A DNA stretch of 64,000 nt from Pohlia nutans (taxonomy: Eukaryota > Streptophyta > Bryopsida > Bryales > Mniaceae). The notes under the pieces were generated by a model. It saw only the letters and a list, made by a program, of their open reading frames with translations. It ran no database searches and had not been told where the DNA came from. Each line of letters begins with the position of its first letter. Position 1 is the stretch's first letter. Location: assembly GCA_022496805.1 (NCBI GenBank), contig CM040090.1, forward strand, positions 15,556,001 to 15,620,000, written 5' to 3'. Of this stretch, positions 1-13,286 are shown one piece after another. Both the position numbers and the translations under genes were made by a program.

Positions 1-372
1 TACATTGTTCGGCGTGTAATTCATTTTCGTCGTGTTCCGTGATTCCTAGCATTGTTATGGAGCTCCTCGTATAGTTCAATCCTCTGACCTCCGTACACGA
101 ATGTACTAAATGTATAATTCTTCGCATGAATGATCATATTTTATTTATTTCATGTTACTTTGTAACATATTAATCATTTTCGTTCCTTTAATCTATTGAA
201 ACGTGGGTTGTATGTTGCAATTAAACGAAGTGCATGTCATTTGTTCAACTATTTGTCGGGGCATATATTACAATTTTTGTGCACTCGTTCGTTGGACTGT
301 TCTCATCGTACTCGATGTGTTCTTCATGAAAATCATTTGTCCATCGTGGATATTGTACATGTTTGGTGCTCG

Positions 373-663
373 GTTGCCATCTCGGGGGGTGCACTCTACA
401 TTATGTTTGAGAATCACGTGCGTTCATGACTCCTTCTAAAAACCCCCTGTATACAAGAGGTTGTATGTCTAAAATACCTTTGTATACAGATGTATTCCGT
501 TTTAAATATATGTTTTATTAGTGTAAGTATACGTGAATATTTTTAGCTCTAAATGTGTTTATTGTATGTATACGTAATACGGTAGTGTTCAAATTAATAC
601 CCCTTTTGTGCATTCACGTATACTCGTACATGTTTAGTACAGTGCACCCCCCGAGGTTGCCAT
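373..663. mobile_element. MITE with 8-bp target-site duplication (hAT-like)
   Basis: The element itself spans 381-655 (275 bp). It starts CTCGGGGGGTGCACT and ends with the inverse of this, AGTGCACCCCCCGAG apart from one base. The 8-bp direct repeat GTTGCCAT flanks it at 373-380 and 656-663. An 8-bp duplication with short inverted ends is typical of the hAT superfamily. There is no coding capacity, so it is a non-autonomous copy. A 9-bp duplication (MULE-like) is possible if one terminal base is assigned differently. Confidence 0.75.
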
Positions 664-2344
664 GTTTGGGATAAATTAATGGTTATGTCTAGTTAATTAG
701 GACCATATGTGGTCACATTCTACTCACTACTTGTAAAATCCTGGTCCCCCTATAAATTTGTGCTATGTGATTTCATTGTACACTTGGTTTTTTTTTTTTT
801 TTTTTTTGTATTGCAGCATGATTGCAACTTGATTTGCCGGATTTCCAAGATGGGATTGTCAAGAACGATTTAGGGTTATTCGTATCTTTGGTGCTAGGCA
901 GAGATATTCATTACTGTAGCTCTGATTGCTCTTGTTGTCAATGTGGTCAATAGGTATTGAGTGCACTTTGTATCAGATCCACCATTTTCGTTGTTTATTC
1001 ATCACTTATGCGTATCTTCCTTTAAACACATTCATACTAACATGTATCAATGTTTCAGTCCACCATGTTGTTTATTTTTGTAGGACTATCACTCGTGAGT
1101 CTAGAATTCTCTGGTTCACCTGTGTGTAGGCTTCAATCACGACATTGATGTATGTGGGATTGTGCGCCGTCCCGTGTTTCTTATTATACAGTATTCGTGT
1201 TGCTGTCCATTGGTATACATGTGTTGCGCAATTGCCCGTTGCATCTGTTAAAGCTACACGTTTTATATAGTTCCCCTAAGTTTAGTACTTGCGCTTACAC
1301 TTAAACCATGCCTCGAGCTAACCTCTTCTTTGTCGGTACCTCTACATGTATCGTTGTCATGTGTTCTTCTTGTACAAGTGGTTTGTGCTCCCCCCCCTTT
1401 GCTATTACGTGTTTACAAGTGAAAATGTGGTGATTCTGAACAGTACGAAATCGCAATCAGAGTAGAAGTGCGCATTCTCTTCTAATCCTCTTATCAAGGT
1501 ATTTGACCTTGTTCAGTAAAGCCTGGTATTCACGTTCATCTTGCCCCCATCGTATGTGTCGCATTTCATAGCATACAGCCGTGCAGACGAAATTATAGGA
1601 GCAGCTCATAAGTCTATTGAATAACATTGATCTCGTTTTACTAATGGCCACAACTGCCAGCTGCATGTGATGTGTACTGTAATCCTATTTGTAGTCATTG
1701 TGCATGGTTGACCTCATTCATCCATTTGTGGATTCCATATTCAATGCGCATCATTCATTCAAGGGATCCCAATTCATTACTTTCATCGTATACAGGCCTT
1801 CCTCTTACATTGGACCGACAATTTCAGTTGCTAAAATTTGCGGGGAGACTGTTGTCCTATTATGGCCCATTTCCACTCATCCCACTCAAGTGGGACTCGT
1901 ATAAAACAACTCAGAAACAACTAAATACACCAAGATTTGAAGTAGTATAAAGAATCCACAGTGACACAAATTTGCAACAACAGCAATTTATTGCTTGTCC
2001 AGGAGGAATTCAAGCAAGTTTCTGTTTGCTTGATCTCTGTAAAGAGCTTGTTTCCATGATCGTCTGCCCAAGCATATGGACAACAAATATTTTCTAAAAA
2101 TTGTCGTATATCAAGCTGGAGGGACGGGGAGGGTTGCGAAGGGGAGCCTACTAATTTGCCACGGAGTCTGCCACGAATGTATGTAGCTTGTTTGTAGGAG
2201 CTCATGGAAACTGGCTCTAACTGTGATCTCGGTTTCCACCATATCGCCATATCGGCCTGGAACTTCCACATTCACCTCACATGCCAACAGTTCTTTTTGG
2301 CTAAGCACTATCATAGACAAGTGTCACACAACAAGAGAGGTGTG
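664..2344. other. Intergenic, no recognised gene
   Basis: T-rich intergenic sequence with a poly-T run near 789-807. Short open frames occur on both strands, including an open minus-strand stretch at 1921-2320, but none shows a family motif or coherent splice structure. Confidence 0.5.
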
Positions 2345-2597
2345 AGCAATTAATATTCATATTGAACGTGATACAATTCATCAAATTTGCTCCCAAAATT
2401 GTTTTTAGACATCTATTTTCAAGCTTTACTTTTAATAACCTTTTTTTAATGTTTTAGTTTGGAACTTTGGATTGAAGTACTTAATAGAACTATAAAGGGC
2501 TCTACAAAATTAAAACTTAAATATATGAATTTCTAATTGTAATTTATGGCCTTTGACCATTTCAGCACTAAAAATGACTTCAATGGTTCAATTTACC
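2345..2597. repeat. Dispersed ~250-bp repeat, copy 1
   Basis: Matches 27785-28042 in direct orientation. Shared blocks include ATTTGCTCCCAAA, ATCTATTTTCAAGCTTTACT and TTTGGATTGAAGTAC. No inverted ends or TSD were recognised and the class is unknown. Confidence 0.7.
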
Positions 2598-2791
2598 AAG
2601 CATTCACCCTGTTGCATATAATGCAAGTAGATCCTTCATGATTTTTCTTGCAATTAATGTAAGCATCGATGGGAAGAAAAGAAAGGCTAATTACTAGTAG
2701 TCTCAAATTAGTTTGACCTATGTCGGATACTAGCAAGAAAGTACAGAAGTGGAAAGTAAATTCTAGTAAATAGAGGTGTACATAGAAGTGC

Positions 2792-3379
2792 TTAACCCCT
2801 TAACGTACCAGGGTGTCCCTGGAATTGACAATTTGAGAAAAAACATTATAAACTACCATTTAGAAGAATATTTTGGAATTGATATACAAATGAAAGTTCT
2901 AGATCTTGAATTTTAGATTCCATCCGTACGGTTCGATTCATTAATACAATCACCAATATTTAATTATAAAATTTGAAAGTTAAAATTAAAAATTCCTTCT
3001 AAATTCGATTACAAACTAAATTTCAATATTTTTTGAGTAAATTTTTTTGGAATGAGTTTGAAATGAGATACTCTTAAGTGTGGTGATACTTTGAAATTTT
3101 TGTGTTTCTTAAATTTATGACCTCATTTTTCACGATTCCACTTTGAACTAGAGTCAATGCAATTTTAGCTTGGTCAACGACTTGACATACTTCTACATTT
3201 TCAATTTTAGAAAAATATGTACTCTAGTATGACTAAATCCAGCCATTAGATAGGACAACAACTTGGTGAAGAATCTCCAAAAAATTGGATGAGTTTCATC
3301 CAAGCGTTGATGAGAACGTGAGAAGGCTTTGAAATCATTCGTCGTCCCGTTTCTGAACGCTGTGACGTTTAGGGGTTAA
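2792..3379. mobile_element. TTAA-flanked piggyBac-like element, family A
   Basis: It is bounded by TTAA at 2792-2795 and 3376-3379. The left end reads TTAACCCCTTAACGTACC and the right end, inverted, TTAACCCCTAAACGTCAC. It is 588 bp and non-coding. A same-family copy lies inverted at 16956-17543 and a decayed piece at 34081-34296. The left end has a subterminal hairpin CCAGGG-TGT-CCCTGG at 2808-2822. TTAA duplication with CCC-starting ends is the piggyBac signature; no transposase is visible. Confidence 0.8.
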
Positions 3380-3922
3380 CCCTTTAGCGCGCCGGCGTCC
3401 AGAATCTGGACGCCGGATGAATGTCTGCAGCTCGATTTCTGTAGGTACCGGATGTTTTTCATCCATTTTTATTTTTTTTCATTCTTGAGCTAGTTGAATA
3501 CCATTTGTACGGTATGGATCTTCCAAATAAGATAATGTGAATTGTTGAAAAATTACAAAAGTGATTAATGTCAAGTTTCAATCTTAGTTCAAAAAGAAAG
3601 ACCTTAAATATGATTTTCCATAGTAAGTAGAATCAAATAATGGAAACCATACCATCTCATAGTGCATGTCATTCTAATTTCATTACAATATTTTTAAATT
3701 TTTTTGTGTTAATTTTGGATTTTAAATTGAATTTCAAGAGAAAACTTTGCAAAATTACTTTAAAAATATTAATAATAAATACGATGAATCCAACCGTACA
3801 GATGTTATCTACACATTGACATTTACAACTTTGTTTTGTACATCAACTCCATTTGCGTTTTTCATCAACCATTTTATAACAAATCTTTGAAAACAGTGTT
3901 GAATCGGGACGTTAAAGGGTTG
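3376..3922. mobile_element. TTAA-flanked piggyBac-like element, family B
   Basis: It begins at the same TTAA that ends the previous element. Left end TTAACCCTTTAGCGCGCC; right end GGGACGTTAAAGGGTTGA, where the terminal TTAA has decayed to TTGA. A strong hairpin CCGGCGTCCAGA-A-TCTGGACGCCGG lies at 3392-3416. The same family recurs at 31390-32488, 60193-61541 and 62424-62900, and as 3' fragments at 18340, 30601 and 35150. Confidence 0.8.
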
Positions 3923-4531
3923 ATATAGAATGAACACAATGATTTGCTTTAAAAATGAAATAAAAGTAATTGTTGGTTTTGTTTTTTAAAATTCAAAATT
4001 AATATAAAAGACACAACAATTTAGTTAGAACTACCTTAACAATCACAAAAAAAATTAAAAAGTAATAATAATCTAAAATCTAAACCCCTCTAGAATTTCA
4101 GATTAAAAAAAAATACTTTGTTGAAGCCAAACAATGGCCTAAAAGAAGAGGAAAATGCATCTTATGTGATTTTTTTAAATGAAATAAATAAATAAATAAA
4201 TAATTTCTTTTACTTCTAATCAAAAATTAAATAACGAAAGTGATACTTTTCTTTTATTTTCAAAAAAGTATAAAAGGAGAATTCCATACATGCCAAAAAG
4301 GCTAACAAGAATAAAAAAATTCAAGCATATTTTTATTTTCAAAACACTTTACTTTTATTTTCAAAAAGTAAAAATAAATGTAAAAGGTGCTTAATAATAC
4401 CGCCCTACAAAAGGTGCTTAATAATAGGTGATTAATAATACAAACAAACAGAAATCAAATAAAAGCATCCAACCTTGGTGTGTGTGTGTATATATATATA
4501 ATACATATCTTCCTTCATATATTACATCAAA

Positions 4532-4535
<4 letters not shown>
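3923..4535. other. AT-rich intergenic sequence
   Basis: Very AT-rich, with A-runs and (TAAA)n-like patches. Nothing gene-like is seen. It forms the upstream region of the BTB gene. Confidence 0.5.

Positions 4536-4611
<76 letters not shown>
4536..4611. repeat. (TA)n microsatellite
   Basis: An uninterrupted TA run of about 38 units that ends 19 bp before the ATG of the BTB gene, so it lies in its 5' leader or core promoter. Confidence 0.97.
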
Positions 4612-4614
<3 letters not shown>

Positions 4615-4630
4615 ATATAGAAGCAAAACA

Positions 4631-5871
4631 ATGAAGAGATTCTTGAAGAGGAAATCAATGGAGTCTAATGAGTGTGAGACTAGTGGCTCTTGTGATGCCA
4701 CCATCTACCTTATGAAGTATCTAAGCATGGAGGAGCAATCAGAAAACAACAACAACAAAACTGACGTCGACGACAACGACAAAAACAAATGTAAAGATGC
4801 ACATAGAATTGTCTTGGGCAAAGTGAAGGTGAAGGAGCATAAATTGAGGCAGTACAACACATACTTCCGCACTTGCATGAGTGAGCGGTGGGCTTCGACG
4901 GAGAACTCACCATCTTCCAAGCTTGAATTCCACCTTGAGGTCCACACAGAGGTCCAATACTATGAGGATTGCTTCTCTCGCATGCATTCCCTACACAAGC
5001 TGATTCCAAACGTGGCCTATTGCATTGAACTTATGAAAGTCGCAGCTCAGATCGGATTCCAAGATGTATTCGACATCGGTGTGATGTATCTTACAATGAT
5101 TCCCTGGTCGGACCATGACGAAACCCTAGTTCGTGAGTTTTGTAGCTCGTCGCATTTGATCTTGTTTTCCTCTATGGCCGAGTTGGAGCGTTTCCGCTTT
5201 GCATTAAATCCAAAGAACGTGTTTACTCGCTACTTAGAAGACGGCTCAAAATTCGCCATGGCATTGCATGTTGTCATGTCTAGTGTGGAGTCCCAAGTTG
5301 TAGGTGACAAAGTTTTGGAGCACGTTGTGGCTTTTCTAAAACAAGCACTCGTTGAACTCGTTTCGTGTTTAGAAAACGAAGTCAAAAATTTCTCAACGGA
5401 TAGTAGTACCTCCGTTGTGGAAAATGCGTTGTCGAGTATGTGTTGGCTTTTCCAAGTTGCTCGAGATGCGAAAGTTTCTCAAGCGTTAGTTGTGAAACTC
5501 ACCGATGTGGGGTTTGGAACCGCAACAATTCTTTTCTTCGATAGTCATCGGGCCTTGAAGTTGATCAAATTGGTCGAGCTTTGTACGCAATTTTTCGCGA
5601 CGTTCTCGAGGGGAAAATTGTTTTGGATTCCCAGCAGCGGTCTCTATTATTTGCTCGTTGGCATTGGGTTATGTTCTTGAAATTTGAGGAAGGGCAACAT
5701 GAAAAGCATTTGGATTTTCAAGCATTGGCTATGAAGTTTACCTTAACTTTACCTCCAGTGCAGCAGAAGTACTTTCTAGAGAGCTTGATCATGCAGATGG
5801 AGTTTTGTGAGAAGCTCGCAGTATGTGAATCTGTCGCAGAATCGCTAGCAAGGCGCGTGCACAACATCTAG
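4631..5871 (+). CDS. BTB/POZ domain protein, frameshifted
   Basis: Intronless gene. The first frame (4631-5680, 349 codons) encodes an Asn/Asp-rich N-terminus (residues about 35-55), then a BTB-like fold: DAHRIVLGKVKVKEH, the YNTYFRTCMSERW segment, and helices with YCIELMKVAAQIGFQDVF. A long helical C-terminal part follows. Around 5575-5590 coding similarity jumps to another frame that reads FRDVLEGKIVLDSQQRSLLF and runs to the stop at 5871. That sentence is typical of the plant BTB family of the At1g63850/At2g13690 type, whose members are proposed CUL3-E3 substrate adaptors. A 1-nt deletion (or +2 nt) would explain the jump. Joined, the product is about 410 aa, close to family size. Because both frames are clean, this is either a sequencing error or a very young pseudogene. 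(TA)n tracts lie on both sides. Family level is fairly sure; the target is unknown. Confidence 0.75.
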
Positions 5872-6197
5872 ATAAGCCCTAATTTTTCCAGGAATCCCAA
5901 TTGAACCCTACTTTTCATGATGATTTTTCAATAAATAAGGTTGAGATGTTGAAACCTCATTTCTCACAAAACCAGGTGAAATCCTAGTATTTCAAGTTTG
6001 ATGTTGAACCCTATTTTTTCAAAAAAAAATGATTTTGATTTTCTTAGGATGTTGTATCCACATACTTAGCAGACCTGTGAAATAAATTTATTTTTTTGAA
6101 AGATTCCATTTTGGAGAAAATGTCATATTCTATAAGTATTTTTTGAGATTCTTTTCTAGCTATATATAGTTTTTAATAATAACTTTCCACATACACA

Positions 6198-7673
<1,476 letters not shown>

Positions 7674-7676
7674 GAC

Positions 7677-7796
7677 CACTAGTAGAAAAGGTGGCGCTCC
7701 CCAGGGACATGCCTAGGCAAAATCACTGTGCATGCGTGGAATTGGGCACTACATGCCTGGGCATCTCCCTCAACAGTGCTACCTTTTCTACTAGTC
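7677..7796. mobile_element. CACTA-type MITE, copy 1
   Basis: A 120-bp palindromic element. It starts CACTAGTAGAAAAGGTGG and ends with the inverse, CTACTAGT plus a mutated last base. The 3-bp duplication GAC lies at 7674-7676 and 7797-7799. CACTA ends plus a 3-bp TSD define the CACTA (En/Spm) superfamily. A second copy sits at 24224-24448. Confidence 0.85.
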
Positions 7797-7799
7797 GAC

Positions 7800-8610
7800 T
7801 AAGGGTCTAGTCTCTGATCGTGGTATGGTTGTATTATATAATAGTTGTTTTTTGAAAACATTCTCAAACTTACACATACTAGAGTTAACATAACATAATA
7901 GAGAAGTTTTGGATGTCCCCCTTTTGGAACTCGATCAAATGAGCATCTTCTAATGTGATCCAGTTTTCACATTCTACAACAAGTCGTACTAGTTACTGGT
8001 AGAAGGTGGTTCTCCCTTCAAGAGTCATGCCTAGAACTTCAGTTCTCCCATTTTTGTAAGTCCCCATGGTAATTCACTTGTTGAAAGTTGACAATGCCCA
8101 TGTAACTTACCAATTATGGAAAAGGGGTACTTCGTGAACTGCTCTATTATGTTATGAAACCTCAACACAAGCTTAGATTTTTGCAAATAAACAATTGTGT
8201 GACTAAGACCCAATCATTAGAGTTATCCTTCAATCCCTAAACCCTCCTTGGGTTGCTTGTATAATTTATCTTCTCGTTTATCTTATACTGAAATACGATG
8301 ATGTACTCAAAGTGAAATACAATAACAATCATTAACTTGTCTGCAAAAATATAGAGCTGTGAGGTCATTCATCAAAAAAATTGAAAGTCACCTGTTACAA
8401 TTTCAACCTGTTTTGATTGAAACTGGAGTGAGAAAGTTGAAACTTGTTCAATTATAAGGTAACTCTATTCAGAGTTTGAGACACCCAAATTGTAACTGCA
8501 GCATGAAGACACAGATAAATTATCCAATATTGTCACAACGGATGCCCAAAAAAATAATTTAAAATCACAATTGATCTGAAATCATTCTTGAAGGCCGTCA
8601 AGTTGTTAAC
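7800..8610. other. Intergenic, nothing recognised
   Basis: No open frame with family motifs and no clear repeat ends were found. Confidence 0.5.
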
Positions 8611-9420
8611 TTAACCCTTTAGTGCCTAGGGTACTGTAGCTCAGAGCCCTGGATTTCAGTAGATTTTTCCACTGTGGTTGAGACTACCAAAAATAGAATG
8701 AGTTAAATTAGAAAGTAACCGTACAATTCTATTCTCAACTCGAGAGCACATATTTTATCAAAATTTGAGAATCATCCGATGGTGGATCCGAAGATTATAG
8801 TATGTATTTGAACTGTATAATGCACGCTCAAAAACGAGATTTTGGGGGGTGTGTGACTTCAAAGTTAAATAGAATTTGAGGTAAATTTTCAAAAATAAAA
8901 GCAAAGAAGTTCAGCTATGCCCTATGTCAACACCTCTCCGTTGCAATCTTTCATATCAAAAATAGACTCACACATAATTATTGTGAGATTTATAAGTGAA
9001 AGTGACTTCTCCATGTACGGTTTAGGACAAAATTTTATACGTTGAAAATTGACAGGAGTGGGTACATTAGTCAAGATCAGATTACACACACTAATAGAAG
9101 ATGAAGAAGAGAACACAATCCCAAAAAATAAAACAAGATAACAAACTTCCAAACACAAGAAATACTTCACAATACATATGTTGTATTTGTAAGTATTTAC
9201 TGTATTTTCAAGTATTTGCAGTATTTTTGCGTTCTGTTGATAGGTATTTTGATAGTTGTACAATTCCAAATTGAAATTATTTTTTTCTGGAAGGTGCGTA
9301 ATGTATGTGGGCAAATCTGAACTTCAAAACTGAAGTTCCAATTCTTCACAGATTCTCTGCTATTTGCATTTCAGACGTTGTAGTGACCATAATGTGGTCA
9401 GCTAGGCACTAAAGGGTTAA
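8611..9420 (-). mobile_element. piggyBac-like element, family G, copy 1
   Basis: 810 bp between TTAA sites, with ends TTAACCCTTTAGTGCCTAG on both sides. Nearly identical to 60421-61231 but in inverted orientation. Both copies keep a 130-codon open frame (here the minus strand of 8922-9314), starting MPTYITHLPE and ending DMKDCNGEVLT, with a hydrophobic middle and a serine run. It does not resemble a transposase. The strand given is that of this frame. Subterminal hairpin TGACCA-N5-TGGTCA near the right end. Confidence 0.85.
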
Positions 9421-9504
9421 CAGCCGCATTGTGGACTAGATCCAAGAGGTGCCAAGTTGTTCTACATAATCAAGAATGTGCGGATTTGTGTTTTTTTTTT
9501 CTGT

Positions 9505-10698
9505 TTAACCCCTAAAGGACCAAGTGTCCTAACTAGGACATTTAGAGAATCGGGTAGGTTCCGGTGAACACGTTTTTCATCAAACTTTGAAGGAAATTTA
9601 ATAGTAGATTCCCCAATGTGCCACGAAAATGGGGGTTCTTTTTTTTTTTGAATTCCAACACCGGATGTGAAAGTTATGAGGGGAAATGTGTTTTTTTCGG
9701 GAGAAAGGGCAGTAGGGCAGTAGAGAAATAGTTGAATTTTAGGGGGGGCAACAAGATGGGCGGTGTGTGGAAAATGGGGTGGCCTGTGGGGGGAGAAGAC
9801 CACCCCATTTTCCAAACTCATTCAAAAAATTTAAAAATATTATACCCTAAATTTAAAAATATTTTTTTATAATTAAAAAATATTATTTTTAACTGAAATT
9901 TATTATTTTAAATTAAAAATAATATTTTAAACTAAAAGTTCAATTTTATAATTATAATATATTTTTATATTTTTTAATATTAAAATTATAAAATTAAAAT
10001 CATCCAATGAGGGACTGCCACGTGGCAGTACACCTTGAGAGTTAGTGGGGTCATGAATATTGGAATGGGTTGGCACTTCAATTCCCTTCCTCCACCCTTT
10101 ATTTCCTCCCTAACCCCCAAAATTCTTAAAAAATGTGCTACATGTCTTCTAAAACTTCAATTTTTAATTTTTTTTCAAATTTTTTTTCGCCATTCTATAG
10201 AAGGTGGAATGTACTTGTGTTTCACTGCTCGGATTTGTATTTTAAATAAAGAAAATCGAAAATATTGCAATTCCAAAACCATAGTCTTTTCTGAACTTTT
10301 AAACCCCCAACAAGTGCAAGGTGTTCTTCAACATCCTAAACATCTCCAAATGCAACAAAAATTGGTACACAACTAAGTAACATCATATAGAATGTGAAAG
10401 TGAAGTGCGATAGGTTTCAGTAGTGAGGATTTTTTGATGTAGCCATGGTCAAACGCATCTGAAATTTCCGGGCATGTGTTTTTTTGGGGTGTTTTTTTCC
10501 ATCAAACACAATTATCTAGCAATCCGTGCGGTCAAAATCAATGAAATTTGTTGTGTATGTTTTTCAAATAGTTCAAGACAAGATCTTACGGTTAGAAGAT
10601 AAAAAATAACATTTTTTTGAATTTTTTGCATGGGGGAGTAAAAATGGCAGCAATGGAGTGTTTTTGGAGGAAAAACACTCCGGTCCTTTAGGGGTTAA
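9505..10698. mobile_element. piggyBac-like element, family I
   Basis: 1194 bp with perfect 17-bp ends TTAACCCCTAAAGGACC and GGTCCTTTAGGGGTTAA. A subterminal hairpin TGTCCT-AACT-AGGACA lies at 9525-9540. The middle holds a very AT-rich block (about 9815-10005) followed by a perfect palindrome ACTGCCACGTGGCAGT near 10014-10029. Short open frames are not recognisable. Only copy of this family in the window. Confidence 0.8.
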
Positions 10699-11093
10699 TA
10701 TATACCTTACCCCTTTAATCAGGCTGCCTGTGGTCCCAAAAATTGACCATGATAGTTTTGGAATGTGTGACAAGTGTGCCACAGTAGATGGTAGTATGAT
10801 AAGTATGCAAGGTCATTTTAGAGGTCATGTTGAAAAGTATGAGTGCATATATCTCTTCTCACCAAGAGGTTCGAATGTCACTATCTTCGTTTGGGTGAGG
10901 TAGTGACATCAACGCTTTTAAGCAAAATAATCCGGGTGTTAATAACCCAATACATGCATGTATGCAATGTAGTAGACCTGCAATTACAGTTTGATATGTT
11001 TGAATGCTTTATTTGCTTAATATTAAGCTCTAACAACATGCAAAACGTGTTGCTTCCATCCTTTTCCTGACGGGCTTCATTGTCGAATAATAT
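10699..11093. other. Intergenic, nothing recognised
   Basis: No gene, RNA or repeat ends supported. Confidence 0.5.
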
Positions 11094-11095
11094 TA

Positions 11096-11596
11096 CTCCC
11101 TCTGTCCGGAAACTACCGTAACATTCTTTAGCTAGTACTGCAACACACTCGTTTGCTTGTGCAAAGAATCAACATCTAAACAGGGAATTGATGATGTGGA
11201 ACATGTACAAACTAATAATATAAAAACAGAAGTTTGTTGAGATGCCATGACATTTTTAGCTAAAGACAGCTTTGATTCTTTAGAAGATTACAATTCTTGC
11301 AACAATTTTGACTTGTGATGTTGATTCCCAAGGGATGAACAATGGGGGTTGCTAATGAATGTTATGATTGTTTTAGTTTTTGGTGTGTTTTAACTTAAAG
11401 CATCTTTTTCCCAAAAAAAGCGTCTCAGTACATGAAAAATGATCTATTTTTAATGGCGGTATATAATTTTTGTGTCACTCTCATTGTCCACCCTGTATGA
11501 AGTGAACACGTCTCTAATTTGAAGTATAAAACATAGGACCAATTATGACTGGAACGAAAAACGTCAACAATTATTCCCGGACAGAGGGAGAGGGAG
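11096..11596. mobile_element. Stowaway-type (Tc1/mariner) MITE
   Basis: Left end TA followed by CTCCCTCTGTCCGG; right end CCGGACAGAGGGAG with a short AGGGAG duplication before the flank. About 500 bp with no coding capacity. The CTCCCTCYGTCC terminus and TA target are the Stowaway signature. Confidence 0.75.
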
Positions 11597-12392
11597 TGTA
11601 AGACTTGACATTATTATGGTATAATGATATTGATTATTTTCTAACAAGAAAAAAGTGTACAAAATAACACCTTTTTAAACCAGGAGCTTGCAAACAAAGG
11701 ATGGTGAGAGCCATGCCATGCTGTTTCTAAGTTTGCAAGTCACACAAAGAGATCAGTATTGGAATGGTAGATTTTTGAAGCTGACACATTCAAAAGATTC
11801 ACAAAGGTCAAACAAAAGCACTCCATATTCCATTCAACCTGGAGGTGCACTCATGCACAGTGAACAAGAAAAAGGTGAGGATGAAGGTCAAAAACGCGTA
11901 CAATGAGGCGAAAAGGAAAAAACACTGATGATATGAATGCAAAATAAGTAAATAAAAAGCTTCAAGAACAGAGTGCTTGAACTCAAAAATTTGTTTACAG
12001 CATAGTACCATCATTTGGGTACTAACGCTCACATCAATCGCATCATGTATATGTACAAAGAGTGAGATGATGCTGTAGGCATGCATTCTCCTATTTTTCG
12101 TTTTCAAACGCTCTCTCTCTGATTCACGCAAGGGTCTTCTTCATGTGGCGACCCTATCTAAGCCTAAATAACCATCAACCATCAAATGGAGTTCTACCTG
12201 AGTGTTTAATGCTCGTGGGAAAAAAACACAGAGCAGTCGATGAAGCTCCAAGAATCGAAAGTACCGCCAAGGAAAATCTTTTGATTCGAGGGCCAGAGGA
12301 TCATAGCAAGATGTGTTGAGAGAACAATTAGCATCATCGGAGCAAACACAGCCAAAGTCGAGAACGGGAAAGAGGAAAATCCCGGTGAATGC
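11597..12392. other. Downstream flank of the VQ gene
   Basis: Probably includes the 3' UTR of the minus-strand VQ gene. No other gene was recognised. Confidence 0.5.
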
Positions 12393-12882
12393 TCAGCCGG
12401 AGAACGCAGACCTGGAAATATCGGAGTCTGGAAAACTGAAGGGGTTGTCCAAGGCTAAAGAAGCCGAAGGAGAGAATTGGCCGCCGAATCCGCTGAATTG
12501 GCCATATCCCGATGGCATCCCCGGGCTGAATGCAGGATTGAACGGAGGAGAGAATCGAAGCGGTTGTTGCTGAGATAGTCCACTAAACCTTGAAAATTCC
12601 TGAGGAAAGTTGTTCGTGTTCAAGGGGAGGCTTACAGGCGGTTGTTGCTGCTGCTGCTGCATCAATGGCGACGGGGGCAAACCTCCACTGAGCTGCGACA
12701 GCTGCCGCATTGCCACGCTTCCGGGACTGTCTAAAATGTTGGCCCAGATTTGATCGGCGGGGCTGAGAGCGGGAAGCGGGGAGAAAGACAAGGGAGAGAC
12801 CGCGAAGTTGGAAGGACGTTGCGGAGTAGGAAATGAGTTGAATCTCCTTGGTCCAGGATTGAATCCACTCAGGTGATTCATC

Positions 12883-12916
<34 letters not shown>

Positions 12917-13286
12917 GAGGAGGCTGCTGTTGCTGTTGCTGCAAGCCGGGGTACGAGAAAACGGGCCGCAATGGCGGCGGTGCGATTTTCTGAAGGCGCG
13001 GGTTCAATGGCTTGGGAGTCGAGATGGAGCTCGACTCGGCGGGAGGAGACGTTCCTGTGAGCTGCTGGACCAGCGAACGAAAGTCGCCAGGCTCCGTCTT
13101 GTACACGTGCGGTGCTGGCCGCGGCTGCGTCACTGCTCGCCGCAAATTATTCTTGTTGATCTTTGATGACGATCTGCTCACAGAAAGCGCCGAACTACTC
13201 CGAGTCCCTCCTCTCCCGCCTTCCGAATCCGACATGTCCATTGGCGCCGCCATGCCTCCTGTGTACGTGATCAGCCTGCTAGGCAT
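12393..13286 (-). CDS. VQ-motif protein
   Basis: Single-exon gene of 297 aa. Residues 69-78 read FRSLVQQLTG, matching the FxxxVQxLTG core of plant VQ proteins, which bind WRKY (mainly group I and IIc) transcription factors and modulate defence and development. The N-terminus is Ser/Gly-rich with a basic stretch (KINKNNLRR, 42-50). The rest is Pro/Ser-rich low complexity, with a polyglutamine tract around 115-135 interrupted by PP and a shorter one near 205-215; these are encoded by mixed CAA/CAG runs. The first ATG, 68 codons before the motif, is taken as the start. VQ genes are usually intronless, as here. Expected nuclear. The WRKY partner cannot be told from the sequence. Polyglutamine length may vary between individuals. 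Confidence 0.93.

Noticed and set aside
1921..2320. 116-codon minus-strand open frame
   Set aside because: No recognisable domain, no coherent splice partners; kept only as a remark.
9462..9821. 119-codon minus-strand frame within element I
   Set aside because: Lies across the element terminus and reads low-complexity sequence; not a transposase.
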